Of a stretch of 36,471 bases of DNA, positions 8,229 to 15,967 are shown one piece after another (positions within the stretch are counted from its first letter, which is position 1; each line of letters starts with the position of its first letter). The DNA is from an uncultured Bacteroidales bacterium (lineage in GTDB: Bacteria > Bacteroidota > Bacteroidia > Bacteroidales > P3). The stretch spans positions 149,801 to 186,271 of the forward strand of contig ONGA01000008.1 in assembly GCA_900317285.1 (NCBI GenBank). Direction: 5' to 3'. The notes under the pieces were generated by a model, which saw only the letters and a list, made by a program, of their open reading frames with translations, was not told the origin of the DNA and did no database searches. Made by a program: the position numbers and the translations under genes.

Positions 8229-8420
8229 CTAATCCTCTTGCTCATAGTAATATGAGTAGTCGATGCCTTTCATGAAGATTTCGCGGTCGTCGATGCGGTC
8301 GGTGAGGGCTCCACGAAGCAGTTCGCGGATACGGCTGCTGTCAGGGAGGTTTTCGAGGTATTCCAGTTTGAGGACGAGGCGAGGGGCCTTGGGGTCTCTC
8401 AAGGCCCCTGTGGTTTCCGG
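8229..8420 (-). pseudogene. Remnant of an unrecognised gene (C-terminal part, no start)
   Basis: On the minus strand a frame is open from just after a TAA (8423-8421) to a TAG at 8229, encoding about 63 residues with high-GC codon use typical of the chromosome here, including LKLEYLENLPDSSRIRELL and REIFMKGIDYSYYYEQED. There is no suitable start codon: the only ATG lies near the end. The 5' part is a hairpin (8382-8409). This reads as the 3' end of a gene whose front was lost when the AT-rich restriction gene arrived. I do not recognise the family. A real short gene with an unusual start cannot be excluded. Confidence 0.45.
8382..8409 (-). terminator. GC-rich hairpin after the restriction gene
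   Basis: AGGGGCCTTG at 8382-8391 pairs perfectly with CAAGGCCCCT at 8400-8409 around an 8-base loop. It lies 44 bases beyond the stop of the minus-strand restriction gene. On the minus strand it is preceded by an in-frame tail FIDFLRLKK and TAA, as if it once ended another gene. There is no T-run right after it, so terminator function is uncertain. Confidence 0.5.
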
Positions 8421-8452
8421 TTATTTTTTTAGACGCAGGAAATCGATAAACA

Positions 8453-10462
8453 CTAGTTTGACAATTCTGTTTTACGAATATTCTCAAATGTATCAAGCAG
8501 TACTTTTAATCTTTCAGACTTTAAATCCTCGATATTTGATACGTCAGAGTATTTCTCAAAATCTTCAATCTTGATATCGCAATATCTCGAAATAGACTGC
8601 CTCAAAAATTTATCACTAATCTCGCTTAAAGCCTTATCCTTTTTTTGAATATTATCATCCTTTGGAAGTAATTCGAGATTGAAAAGAGCATCACGATAAC
8701 CCGTTGGAATCATTGAGTTGCTTTCAAGCCTTGCTTTAGGCATGATATGGTCAACCTCCGATGTTTCATTTAATGGATTATCGGGTTTTTTCTTTTGAAG
8801 GGCATATTGATAGCACAAGATTGGTGTTAGGTGCTTGATGTCTATCGTTTGTCCATTGTAACTTCCTTCACATGCACTTCTGATAAGATTTGTCCATTCT
8901 GAAGGTTTCATCGGAGTGATTCTCGCATGCCAATTCTTGACATGATTTGCCATCTTTGAATCTCCAGATCCTCTCCATGCCCCAACGCTATATTCGAAAA
9001 TGAGACGGTCGAAAAGAGCTTTTGCATCGCGAACAAAAGCATGATATTCCGCGGAGGATACGTGTGGACAACCTTTATCCTCCCAATCAAGCAGAAGTAT
9101 TGTCAAATATTCGAGAGTCGGTGCTGCACCAAGAAGTTTGTAGAGAGGCCTTTTCCAACTAAGAAGGTACTTGAAGAATTCTGATTTAAGCAGTATTTCA
9201 CAAACTGTATTAATATTGTCTACAAGTTCATCAATACTAGACCCCCATTTGATTTGTTTGTTTCGCTCAAGTTCATTAACCACGATGGCTGATATACCCT
9301 TATTAAAGTATGCGCTCATCATCTTGAACCCTAACGTTATCTGTGTCAGATCAATCTCTTGTGTGGCGTTTTTCTGTTCGTAATCTTCAAAAATAAGATT
9401 TTGGTCGTTGATGCGTGAAATAAGAGTTGCACCATAATCCCAGCGAACGACATTGCCATCTTGTGGTATTTCTACACCGAGGCGAGAATATAGGTCGTTA
9501 ACCAGTTTCTGCATTTTTGCATCCACCATAGTAACTTTCTCGTTCCAGAATGGTTTTGCAGACAGGAGCTCTTCTGCTTTTAGTTGTGTGCCACCGCTGT
9601 TAATGCGAGAGAAAATGTTCTGTGCATCGAGTGGGGTGACATTTTTGAGCAAGATAACACCAATGCGAGCATCTGAAATGATTTGTTCGGATTTTGCAAT
9701 AATAAGTGCAATGTGTTCAATGTCATTCCATTTCTGCTCAACTTTATTGCGAAATTCTTTTTCTTTCCCTTCTTTGATTGCGCCTCCGAAATCATCCATG
9801 TGTTGGATGAAATTCTCTTTTGAGGGAATTCCTACTTTGTTTTTATAGTCAAGTAAAAATTGACGTAGGTCTTCTGGGTTAATTTTGAATCCGTCTCGTT
9901 TAGGTGCATATGGAGGACGCTCCAAAAGTTTGTCTAGATCATTAAAGATTCTTTCCCATTTGCCACCATTGGCGTTCTTTTGATGGACCATTAATATAAT
10001 TTCCAAAAGGGTATTCAGCCCTTCACGTTGACGCAATTTGTTTATATCCTCTTCTTCCTCTGGAATTATGACATCTGGCTCTGCTGCCATTGATGTGTCT
10101 TCGTCTTCCTGTTCCTCCTGTTGTAAATATGCGTCTATTTTATCCCAGAACATGTTCTTTAGCTCATCAGTGTCCTGGTTACTCTTGAACTTTATGTATT
10201 TGCGAGCCCAATCGTATACCAAATCTGGGTTTGCTCGGAGGTCTCTCAATGCGGACCTTCTTTGTCGACCATCCAATAGCCATGAGGTATGCCCTTCGTC
10301 ATTTATAATAACGACACCTACAGGATATTCTTGGAAAATGCTAATTGCTAACTCAAAATTTTGTTTGGCCGACCAAGTCGATTTACGTTGGAAACGAGGT
10401 AACTTTATCTTGCTATCTGTTACAAACTCTGATATGGATCGTGTTTCTATGTTGTAACTCAT
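8453..10462 (-). CDS. GmrSD-like type IV restriction enzyme (DUF262 + DUF1524/HNH)
   Basis: A 669-residue protein expected to act in phage defence by cutting modified DNA. The N-terminal DUF262 part has LPRFQRKSTW (residues 21-30), then FQEYPVGVVII and DGRQRR (64-69), the ParB/Srx-like NTP-binding motif usually written DGQQR. An acidic low-complexity linker (about 114-140) follows. Near the end, EVDHIMPKA (from about 569) and FNLELLPKDDNIQKKDKAL fit the DUF1524 His-Asn nuclease motif. GmrS- and GmrD-like parts are thus in one chain. It has its own well-formed promoter and base composition far more AT-rich than its neighbours, signs of transfer. No methylase or other restriction subunit is next to it, as expected for type IV. 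Confidence 0.88.
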   Translation of the reverse strand: MSYNIETRSISEFVTDSKIKLPRFQRKSTWSAKQNFELAISIFQEYPVGVVIINDEGHTSWLLDGRQRRSALRDLRANPDLVYDWARKYIKFKSNQDTDELKNMFWDKIDAYLQQEEQEDEDTSMAAEPDVIIPEEEEDINKLRQREGLNTLLEIILMVHQKNANGGKWERIFNDLDKLLERPPYAPKRDGFKINPEDLRQFLLDYKNKVGIPSKENFIQHMDDFGGAIKEGKEKEFRNKVEQKWNDIEHIALIIAKSEQIISDARIGVILLKNVTPLDAQNIFSRINSGGTQLKAEELLSAKPFWNEKVTMVDAKMQKLVNDLYSRLGVEIPQDGNVVRWDYGATLISRINDQNLIFEDYEQKNATQEIDLTQITLGFKMMSAYFNKGISAIVVNELERNKQIKWGSSIDELVDNINTVCEILLKSEFFKYLLSWKRPLYKLLGAAPTLEYLTILLLDWEDKGCPHVSSAEYHAFVRDAKALFDRLIFEYSVGAWRGSGDSKMANHVKNWHARITPMKPSEWTNLIRSACEGSYNGQTIDIKHLTPILCYQYALQKKKPDNPLNETSEVDHIMPKARLESNSMIPTGYRDALFNLELLPKDDNIQKKDKALSEISDKFLRQSISRYCDIKIEDFEKYSDVSNIEDLKSERLKVLLDTFENIRKTELSN

Positions 10463-10501
10463 GGCTTTTATTGTTGGTTGTTCTTATCTCATGCGTTTTT
10501 T

Positions 10502-10518
10502 ATCACTAAAATAGTGAT
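10502..10518. promoter_or_regulatory. Palindrome in the leader of the restriction gene
   Basis: ATCACTA and TAGTGAT form a perfect 7-bp inverted repeat around AAA. It sits between the minus-strand promoter (10532-10562) and the start codon (10462). It could be an operator or a leader hairpin; no regulator gene is next to it. Confidence 0.4.
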
Positions 10519-10531
10519 TTATTTCAATCTG

Positions 10532-10562
10532 CAAAAATACACATTATTTTTGAATCTACAAA
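10532..10562 (-). promoter_or_regulatory. Promoter of the GmrSD-like gene
   Basis: On the minus strand: -33 element TTTG (10562-10559), 19 bases, -7 element TATTTTTG (10539-10532). This is the Bacteroidetes primary sigma pattern. Confidence 0.75.
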
Positions 10563-10636
10563 AAAGTCTTTAAGACCTTTCCGCAAATGGTGGAGATTTA
10601 AAAATTCATAATATTGATCTAAAAAGATCTAAAGCG

Positions 10637-10668
10637 TTTTGTCGGATCGCGGGGAACTGCTACTTTTG
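10637..10668 (+). promoter_or_regulatory. Promoter of the duplicated small genes
   Basis: TTTTG at 10637-10641, 19 bases, TACTTTTG at 10661-10668, about 14 bases before the first small gene. Divergent from the restriction gene promoter. Confidence 0.7.
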
Positions 10669-10681
10669 CAAAAAAAACATC

Positions 10682-10907
10682 ATGAAAGAAAAATGGATTA
10701 CAACGGAACAAATGCTCGAAACTTTAAAACAAGAGCCTGATATAGAACAACAATATTGTCAGTGTCCTGCGTACCACACATTGGCTTGAATATTCGTCGA
10801 TGAAAAAACACATTGGTGATTTCACAAACAGGTTTGACTATTGCTGGTATTCAGAAGCTGAGTATTTGGGCATCCATGTTGGCGAATGGTGGATGAGTGA
10901 AGTGTAA
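10682..10907 (+). pseudogene. Frameshifted first copy of a duplicated small gene
   Basis: As written, ATG 10682 gives only 35 residues (ending CPAYHTLA). One extra base near 10772-10775 explains this: shifting frame there continues with TTHWLEYSSMKKHIGDF and ends at TAA 10907 with GIHVGEWWMSEV. The repaired product, about 74 residues, lines up along its length with the intact gene just downstream (TTEQMLETLKQEPDIE against TTEEVITLLKQMPDIE; FDYCWYS against FYDWYS; VGEWW against FGDWYW). So this is a tandem duplicate disabled by a +1 indel, or a sequencing error. The promoter in front is intact. Family unknown. Confidence 0.7.
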
Positions 10908-10956
10908 TCTTTAAAACAGAACAGTCGTGAGAAAAGATGTTATTAGAGGAAGAGAA

Positions 10957-11172
10957 ATGTACATCGGTGCAACTACAGAGGAAGTAATCACGTTGCTGAA
11001 GCAAATGCCAGATATCGAACTGGAGTGCGAAGGGAGTATTACCCGTTGGGTGAGATATGACCATTGGCATCATCGTATTGGGATAACAGACAATATCTTC
11101 TACGACTGGTACTCTCAACGGGATTTTAGGAAGTATTTTGGCGATTGGTACTGGTTTTTCTTTATCATGTAA
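10957..11172 (+). CDS. Small protein of unknown family, intact copy of the duplicate
   Basis: 71 residues from ATG 10957, preceded by AGAGGA six bases upstream. A GTG at 10927 would add ten residues, but the ATG aligns better with the start of the upstream copy. The protein is aromatic and Trp-rich: TTEEVITLLKQMPDIE, then ITRWVRYDHWHHRIG, IFYDWYSQRDF, FGDWYWFF. No signal peptide or known motif. It shares clear similarity with the broken copy in front, so conserved positions are likely the LLKQ-PDIE motif, the RW/HW pair, D-WYS and GDWYW. Being in the AT-rich island beside a restriction enzyme, it may be phage- or defence-related; that is inference only. Confidence 0.65.
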   Translation: MYIGATTEEVITLLKQMPDIELECEGSITRWVRYDHWHHRIGITDNIFYDWYSQRDFRKYFGDWYWFFFIM

Positions 11173-11229
11173 TCTCTGGCAAAAAGCAATAGCTTTCATT
11201 TTTTCGCGACCTTCGTGGTGCTCGAAAAG

Positions 11230-11310
11230 CTCGCAACAGAGCCTTTTCTATCGCACTTTTTCAACGGGTGTTGAAAAGGTGGTGGCACTATAGAAAAGGC
11301 CGTCGCGAGG
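11230..11310. repeat. Large nested hairpin in a non-coding gap
   Basis: Outer stem: GCCTTTTCTAT (11241-11251) with ATAGAAAAGGC (11290-11300), 11 perfect pairs. Inner stem: CACTTTTTCAAC (11254-11265) with GTTGAAAAGGTG (11270-11281), 12 pairs with one G-T, loop GGGT. CTCGC (11230-11234) and GCGAG (11305-11309) may extend the base. It starts about 60 bases after the small gene stop. There is no T-run, so a plain terminator is unlikely; a structured RNA or element end is possible. Confidence 0.65.
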
Positions 11311-11351
11311 CTGGATCTGGCGGTTGTCGCCGTGATATCGCGAGGAACTAT

Positions 11352-11453
11352 CGATAGTTTTCCGATAGTTCTTCTATACTTTCTATCTACAAAAACTGTA
11401 GTGATGGGGTAGGGAAGAGGTAGAGAAAAGGTAGAGAGGAGGTAGAGAAGATA
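11352..11453. repeat. 11-bp phased repeat, array 1
   Basis: A TA step (TAG or TAC) recurs exactly every 11 bases at 11355, 11366, 11377, 11388, 11399, 11410, 11421, 11432 and 11443. The last units are most alike: TAGGGAAGAGG, TAGAGAAAAGG, TAGAGAGGAGG. The early part includes the inverted repeat GAACTATCG (11345-11353)/CGATAGTTC (11363-11371). The rest of the gap 11173-11685 holds the hairpin at 11230, a short unconvincing ORF (11469-11552) and the terminator at 11632; I see no gene in it. Confidence 0.8.
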
Positions 11454-11631
11454 GTATAAAGGTAAGTTTATGTTTATTCAAACTGAAGAAAAACGAATTA
11501 TTCCCCGTTTTGCAACACCAGCGGTTGAAAATGGTTATGGCGCTATAAGATAGAAAATGAATGCACTAATGTGGGGATGAGTGAGGAGGAAATTGTTGCG
11601 ACGAAGGTATGTGAGAAGAGGGGAGAAGAAA

Positions 11632-11665
11632 GATGAGGCCCGCAGCGAAAGCTGCGGGCCTCATC
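11632..11665 (-). terminator. Strong terminator after the LiaF-like gene
   Basis: A perfect 15-bp stem, GATGAGGCCCGCAGC (11632-11646) with GCTGCGGGCCTCATC (11651-11665), with a tetraloop between (GAAA on plus, TTTC on minus). On the minus strand it is followed by TTTCTTCT. It lies 20 bases after the stop at 11686. Confidence 0.88.
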
Positions 11666-11685
11666 CGTTTGTGTCGAGATGGCGG

Positions 11686-12375
11686 TTACTTTATCTCGAT
11701 GCCACCGAAGTTGCAGTGACCTTTGAGATAGAGTGTCTTGGCGCCGTCGGCATGCTGGGTGTTGCAGTCGCAGTCCACGCCGGCAAAGGCGGTATCGATG
11801 CCGTTAATGACACAGACGTCTTTGTCGACACGGATTTCCATGCCGCCGAAGCTGCAGTCAAGTGTGATGACGGCACCGTCCGTGATGTCGGCACCTCGCA
11901 GGTCGAGGCAGGCGTAGCCGAAGCTGGTGTGCACCTCGGCACCTTCGAAACGCTGGCCACTGTAGCTGTAGTCCTGCTTGCTGAAGCTCACGTCAATCTT
12001 GTGCATCTTGCTGCCATCCATGACAATGGGCTCCTGGCTACAGGAGGTATGGCGATGGCAGCAGCAACTTTTCTTGCTGAAGAACAGCAGCGAGATGCCC
12101 CATACCACGGCCACAAGGCAAATCATATATTTCCAGATATCGGCCCAGAGAATGATGTTGCGTGCCGCCAGAAGCAGCAGGATGCCAATGCCGAAGCCGA
12201 TGATGGAGCCAGTCTTGTGCTTGTCGTTGAAGATGTTGACGAAGCACGGCACGATGATGAAGATTGTCCACCAGCCCTCAAGGCTGATATGAATAACATT
12301 CAGGAGCTCCAAGGCCCACACGATGCCGAAGGCCAGGAGGGCGATGCCGCCGATGGTTTTGCTGGTACGGTTCAT
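11686..12375 (-). CDS. LiaF-like membrane protein
   Basis: A 229-residue protein. Residues about 8-100 hold four membrane segments (IGGIALLAFGIVWALELL; WWTIFIIVPCFVNIF; IIGFGIGILLLLAA; MICLVAVVWGISLLFF). Residues about 120-229 form a beta-rich soluble part of the type found in LiaF and cell-wall-stress sensor proteins: KIDVSFSKQDYSY, then repeated short strands with GG turns, ending KGHCNFGGIEIK. Oddity: a cysteine/histidine cluster CCCHRHTSC (104-112) just after the last helix, which could bind a metal. No LiaRS-type regulator is beside it. It lies 71 bases downstream of etfA with a hairpin between. Confidence 0.8.
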   Translation of the reverse strand: MNRTSKTIGGIALLAFGIVWALELLNVIHISLEGWWTIFIIVPCFVNIFNDKHKTGSIIGFGIGILLLLAARNIILWADIWKYMICLVAVVWGISLLFFSKKSCCCHRHTSCSQEPIVMDGSKMHKIDVSFSKQDYSYSGQRFEGAEVHTSFGYACLDLRGADITDGAVITLDCSFGGMEIRVDKDVCVINGIDTAFAGVDCDCNTQHADGAKTLYLKGHCNFGGIEIK

Positions 12376-12395
12376 TTGATGTTGTTTTATAAGTA

Positions 12396-12423
12396 GAGGA
12401 GCAGACCATAGGGACTGCTCCTC
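12396..12423 (-). terminator. Hairpin after etfA
   Basis: GAGGAGCAG (12396-12404) pairs with CTGCTCCTC (12415-12423), 10-base loop. It lies between the etfA stop (12447) and the LiaF-like start (12375). Only a poor T-rich tail follows on the minus strand, so read-through is possible. Confidence 0.6.
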
Positions 12424-12446
12424 GTTTGTGATTGTTTGCGGAAAGC

Positions 12447-13457
12447 TTATTTCTGCATGCTCTTCAGGCGCTCGGTGAGCATGGGGACAATCTTGTGGAG
12501 GTCGCCCACGATGCCGAGGTCGGCCACCTGGAAGATGGGGGCGAACTTGTCCTTGTTGATGGCAACAATCAGTTCGCTCTCCTCCATGCCGGCGAGGTGC
12601 TGGATGGCACCGCTGATGCCGCAGGCCATGTAGAGGGCGGGACGCACGGTCTTGCCGGTCTGGCCCACCTGACGGCTGGCATCCATGACGCCGGCGTCGA
12701 CCATGGCGCGGGAGCTGGAGACTTCGCCACCGAGCTCTTTGGCGAGAGCTTCGAGCTTGGCAAAGCCATCCTTGGTGCCGACACCGCGGCCACCGCTGAC
12801 GAGGATCTTGGCCTCGCTGATGTCGGTGACGGTCTTCTCTTCCTTGACGGTCTTGACGAGCTTCACGCGGTTGATTTTCTCAACGTTGAAGTTCACGTTG
12901 AAGTCGACGACCTCGCCTTTGCGGCTGGCGTCGGCGGCCATTTTCTGCATGACGCCGGGGCGGACGGTGCTCATCTGCGGGCGGTTGTTCTTGCAGAGGA
13001 TGGTGGCCATGAGGTTGCCGCCGAAGGCGGGACGGGTCATGCGGAACTCGTGGGCCTCGTCATCGCTGATTTCCAGCTTGGTGGCGTCGGCGGTGAGACC
13101 GGTGCGGTTGCGGGCGCTGACGCGGGGACCGAGGTCGCGGCCGATGGTGGTGGCACCGATGAGCATGATGCTGGGCTTCTCGCTCTCGATGATGGCGGTG
13201 ATGGCCTCGGTGTAAGGCTCGGTCATGTAGTCCTTCAGCAGGTCGTGGTCGACCACCATGACTTTGTCGGCACCGTGCTCGATGAGGGTCTGGGCGAGGG
13301 GTTTGATGTCCTTGCCGAGGAGCATGGCGACGACCTTCTCGTTGTTGGCGTCGGCGAGCTCGCGGGCCTTGCCGAGGAGCTCAAGAGCCACATTCTGCAG
13401 TTTGCCGTTGCGCTGCTCGGCAAACACGTATACGTCTTTATATTCTGCTAAGTTCAT
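12447..13457 (-). CDS. etfA: Electron transfer flavoprotein subunit alpha
   Basis: A 336-residue EtfA, which holds FAD and with EtfB passes electrons to or from acyl-CoA dehydrogenase. The C-terminal FAD domain is clear: [34 protein letters not shown] (about residues 245-265), [20 protein letters not shown], and [23 protein letters not shown]. The N-terminal domain begins [15 protein letters not shown], and [16 protein letters not shown] is also typical. The VGQTGKTV stretch matches bifurcating-type Etf from anaerobes, though this alone does not prove bifurcation. Last gene of the ridA-acd-etfB-etfA operon, 114 bases after etfB; the gap is filled by 7-bp repeats. Confidence 0.96.
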   Translation of the reverse strand: MNLAEYKDVYVFAEQRNGKLQNVALELLGKARELADANNEKVVAMLLGKDIKPLAQTLIEHGADKVMVVDHDLLKDYMTEPYTEAITAIIESEKPSIMLIGATTIGRDLGPRVSARNRTGLTADATKLEISDDEAHEFRMTRPAFGGNLMATILCKNNRPQMSTVRPGVMQKMAADASRKGEVVDFNVNFNVEKINRVKLVKTVKEEKTVTDISEAKILVSGGRGVGTKDGFAKLEALAKELGGEVSSSRAMVDAGVMDASRQVGQTGKTVRPALYMACGISGAIQHLAGMEESELIVAINKDKFAPIFQVADLGIVGDLHKIVPMLTERLKSMQK

Positions 13458-13461
13458 TTTC

Positions 13462-13564
13462 TTAAGGTTTAAGGTTTACAGTTTAGGGTTTAAGGATTTG
13501 TCTGTCATCGGGAGGTGCATTGACTGCGTAGCTCCCTTAAACATTAAACCTTAAACATTAAACC
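13462..13564. repeat. Inverted pair of heptamer arrays between etfB and etfA
   Basis: Plus strand 13462-13496: TTAAGGT, TTAAGGT, TTACAGT, TTAGGGT, TTAAGGA. Plus strand 13537-13564: TTAAACA, TTAAACC, TTAAACA, TTAAACC. The two sets are roughly inverted copies and flank a core with GGGAG/CTCCC arms (13510-13536). Nearly the whole spacer is made of this element. A matching element lies between rnfC and rnfD. Confidence 0.85.
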
Positions 13565-13571
13565 ATATCAT

Positions 13572-14357
13572 TTAAATGATGTGTTTCTCTTTGAGCTTGT
13601 TGACAATCAGCTCCACGGCCTCTTCGGGGCTGACCTCGAAGGTCTGGCCGGCGGGCTTGAGCTGCTTGGGGAACGACTTGAAGACGCTCGTGGGTGAGCC
13701 TGCCTTGCCGATATGCTCCTCGGGGACGTTGATGCGGTCGGCGCCCCACACCTCGACTTCTTTGTCGAAGGCGGTGACGATGCCGTTGACGGTCATGTAG
13801 CGGGGCTGCACGCTGGAAGCCAGGGCGGTGACGACGCAGGGGGCCTGCATCTCGAGCACCTGGTAGCCGTCCTCGAGCTGTTTCTTGATGGTGAAGGTCT
13901 TGGTGGCCTCGTTGTACTGGAGGTCTTCCATGTAGGAGACCTGCGGCAGGTCGAGGTGCTCGGCGATCTGGGGACCCACCTGGGCGGTGTCGCCGTCGAT
14001 GGCCTGGCGGCCGGTGATGATGAGGTCGACATCCATGGTGCGCAGGGCGCCGGCGAGGGCGCTGCTGGTGGCGAGGGTATCGGCGCCGCCGAGCTTGCGG
14101 TCGGTCAGCAGGATGGCGCGGTCGACGCCCATGGCGAGGGCCTCGCGGAGGATGGCCTCGGCCTGGGGCAGACCCATGGTGATGACGGTGACGTGGGCAC
14201 CGTATTTGTCCTTCAGCTGCAGGGCGTATTCAAGACCGCCCTTGTCGTCGGGGTTCATAATCGAGGGAACGCCCTCGCGGATGAGCGTACCGGTCACGGG
14301 ATTGATTTTCACCTCGGTGGTGTCCGGCACTTGCTTTATGCAAACTACGATATTCAT
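13572..14357 (-). CDS. etfB: Electron transfer flavoprotein subunit beta
   Basis: A 261-residue EtfB. The sequence is strikingly like the EtfB of butyryl-CoA dehydrogenase/Etf complexes in anaerobic Firmicutes: VPDTTEVKINPVTGTLIREG, PSIMNPDDKGGLEYALQLKD, LTDRKLGGADTLATSSAL and TGRQAIDGDTAQVGPQIAEH are all present. In such complexes EtfB carries the bifurcating FAD, where NADH electrons are split between crotonyl-CoA and ferredoxin; assigning that here is an inference from the family. A 9-bp repeat fills the gap to the dehydrogenase gene upstream. Together with Rnf in this window it suggests a ferredoxin cycle. Confidence 0.96.
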   Translation of the reverse strand: MNIVVCIKQVPDTTEVKINPVTGTLIREGVPSIMNPDDKGGLEYALQLKDKYGAHVTVITMGLPQAEAILREALAMGVDRAILLTDRKLGGADTLATSSALAGALRTMDVDLIITGRQAIDGDTAQVGPQIAEHLDLPQVSYMEDLQYNEATKTFTIKKQLEDGYQVLEMQAPCVVTALASSVQPRYMTVNGIVTAFDKEVEVWGADRINVPEEHIGKAGSPTSVFKSFPKQLKPAGQTFEVSPEEAVELIVNKLKEKHII

Positions 14358-14361
14358 GCTT

Positions 14362-14406
14362 TCTGAGTATTCTGATTACTCTGAGTATTCTGAGTATTCT
14401 GATTAT
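14362..14406. repeat. Nonamer array filling the spacer before etfB
   Basis: Five 9-bp units: TCTGAGTAT, TCTGATTAC, TCTGAGTAT, TCTGAGTAT, TCTGATTAT. The spacer between the dehydrogenase stop (14406) and the etfB start (14357) is 48 bases, of which 44 are array. Same unit as before patB, 7 kb away. Confidence 0.9.
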
Positions 14407-15545
14407 TATTTAAACAACTTTCCGGCAATCACCATGCGCTGCACTTCGCTGGTGCCTTCGTAAATCTCGGTGATCTTGGCGTCGCGCATCATGCGCTCGA
14501 CGGGGTACTCGCGGGTGTAGCCATAGCCGCCGTGGAACTGGACGGCCTTGGTGGTCACCTCCATGGCGGTCTCGGCGCTGAAGAGCTTGGCCATGGCGGC
14601 ATCGGCAGAGTAGGGGATACCGTGGTCTTTCTTGTAGTGGGCCGAGCGGCAGAGCAGACGGGCGGCCTGAACCTTGGTCTCGAGGTCGGCCATCTGGAAC
14701 TGCGTATTCTGGAACTGGCTGATGCTGCGGCCGAACTGTTTGCGCTCCTTGGTGTACTTAACGGTCTCGTCCATAGCGCCCTGGGCAATGCCGAGGGCCT
14801 GGCAGGCGATACCGATACGGCCACCGTCGAGGGTCTTCATGGCGAGGCCGAAGCCCTTGCCCAGCTGACCCAGCTGGCGGTCCTTCGGGATGCGGCAATC
14901 CTCGAAGATAAGCTCGGTGGTGGCGCTGCCGCGGATACCCATCTTCTTCTCCTTCTTGCCGATGCTGAAGCCCGGGTCGGTCTTCTCGACGATGAAGGCG
15001 CTGATGCCCTTGGTGCCGAGGCTCTTGTCGGTCATGGCAATGATGATGAACACGTTGGCGTAGCTGCCGTTGGTGATGAAAATCTTGCTGCCGTTGAGCA
15101 CCCAGCTGTCACCGTCCTCGACGGCGATGGTCTGCTGACCGGCGGCATCGGTACCGGCGTTGGGCTCGGTGAGACCGAAGGCGCCAATCCACTCGCCGCT
15201 GGCGAGCTTGGGCAGGTATTTCATCTTCTGTTCCTCGGTGCCGGCCTCAAGGATGGGGGCGCAGCAGAGGGAGGTGTGGGCGGAAAGGATGACGCCCGTG
15301 GTGGCGCAGACGCGGCTGAGCTCCTCGACGGCCATGCCGTACATGACGTTCGTGCCGCCGGCACCGCCGTACTGGGTGGGAATGGGGATGCCCATCAGAC
15401 CGATTTTGGCCATCTTCTGGACGGTCTCCATGGGGAAACGCTCCTCCTCGTCCACTTCGGCGGCGAGGGGCTTGACTTCCTTCTCTGCAAATTCGCGGAT
15501 CATCTGCAGGAAGAGTTCTTCTTGTTTGGTGAAGCTAAAATCCAT
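14406..15545 (-). CDS. Acyl-CoA dehydrogenase (short-chain/butyryl type)
   Basis: A 379-residue flavin enzyme that oxidises acyl-CoA or, with Etf, reduces enoyl-CoA. The start MDFSFTKQEELFLQMIREFAEKEV, the middle FGLTEPNAGTDAAGQQT and KIFITNGSYANVF, and KEKKMGIRGSATTELIFEDC are classic for the family. The catalytic base is the glutamate in EIYEGTSE (about residue 363), the position used by short- and medium-chain enzymes. GGYGYTREYPVERMMRDA precedes it. Its place directly before etfB/etfA supports a Bcd-Etf type complex. The ridA gene is 13 bases upstream. Chain-length preference is not certain from sequence. Confidence 0.95.
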   Translation of the reverse strand: MDFSFTKQEELFLQMIREFAEKEVKPLAAEVDEEERFPMETVQKMAKIGLMGIPIPTQYGGAGGTNVMYGMAVEELSRVCATTGVILSAHTSLCCAPILEAGTEEQKMKYLPKLASGEWIGAFGLTEPNAGTDAAGQQTIAVEDGDSWVLNGSKIFITNGSYANVFIIIAMTDKSLGTKGISAFIVEKTDPGFSIGKKEKKMGIRGSATTELIFEDCRIPKDRQLGQLGKGFGLAMKTLDGGRIGIACQALGIAQGAMDETVKYTKERKQFGRSISQFQNTQFQMADLETKVQAARLLCRSAHYKKDHGIPYSADAAMAKLFSAETAMEVTTKAVQFHGGYGYTREYPVERMMRDAKITEIYEGTSEVQRMVIAGKLFK

Positions 15546-15558
15546 ATTGTATCGTTTA

Positions 15559-15933
15559 TTATTTCACTGCAATCGTTTCAATCTCGACCAGCACGCCCAT
15601 GGGCAGGCCCTTCACGGCGAAGGCGGCGCGGGCGGGGCAGTCGGTGTTGTAATACTTGGCGTAGACCTCGTTCATGGGTTTGAAATACTCCATGTCGGCC
15701 AGCAGGCAGGTGCTCTTCACCACATCCTGGAAGGTGTAGTCGGCCTCGTCGAGGATGGCCTTGATGTTCTGCATGACCTGCTCGGTCTGGGCGGTGATGC
15801 CCTCGGGAACCTCTTTGGTGGCGGGGTTGATGGGAATCTGACCCGAAATGTACAGCGTGTTGCCGGCCTGCACGGCCTGGCTGTAGGGTCCGATGGCCGC
15901 GGGGGCGTTGGGGGTGTTGATGATTTTCTTCAT
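15559..15933 (-). CDS. ridA: RidA family imine/enamine deaminase
   Basis: A 124-residue RidA protein, which hydrolyses reactive 2-aminoacrylate-type enamines made by PLP enzymes. Seen: INTPNAPAAIGPYSQAVQAG at the start, LYISGQIPINPATKE, and the active-site arginine in CPARAAFAVKGLPMGVLVEIE. Length is standard. First gene of the operon with acyl-CoA dehydrogenase and etfBA, only 13 bases apart from the dehydrogenase. RidA-type genes are seen near amino acid fermentation genes, so the operon may serve amino acid or butyrate metabolism; that is inference. Confidence 0.95.
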   Translation of the reverse strand: MKKIINTPNAPAAIGPYSQAVQAGNTLYISGQIPINPATKEVPEGITAQTEQVMQNIKAILDEADYTFQDVVKSTCLLADMEYFKPMNEVYAKYYNTDCPARAAFAVKGLPMGVLVEIETIAVK

Positions 15934-15967
15934 TTTTTATAGTTATTTTTAATTAATTCCGAAGTTG

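Noticed and set aside
11241-11300. Inverted repeats of an insertion sequence
   Set aside because: The arms are too close together to hold a transposase, and no transposase-like frame is in the island.
11469-11552. 27-codon ORF after array 1
   Set aside because: Too short, no motif, no similarity to neighbours; kept only as a note.
12432-13451. Long plus-strand frame opposite etfA (and similar long frames opposite etfB, 13713-14366, and the dehydrogenase, 14532-15683)
   Set aside because: Low-complexity products rich in Gly, Ala, Asp, Glu, Val and Leu, the mirror of GC-rich coding DNA; the opposite strand has clear family genes.
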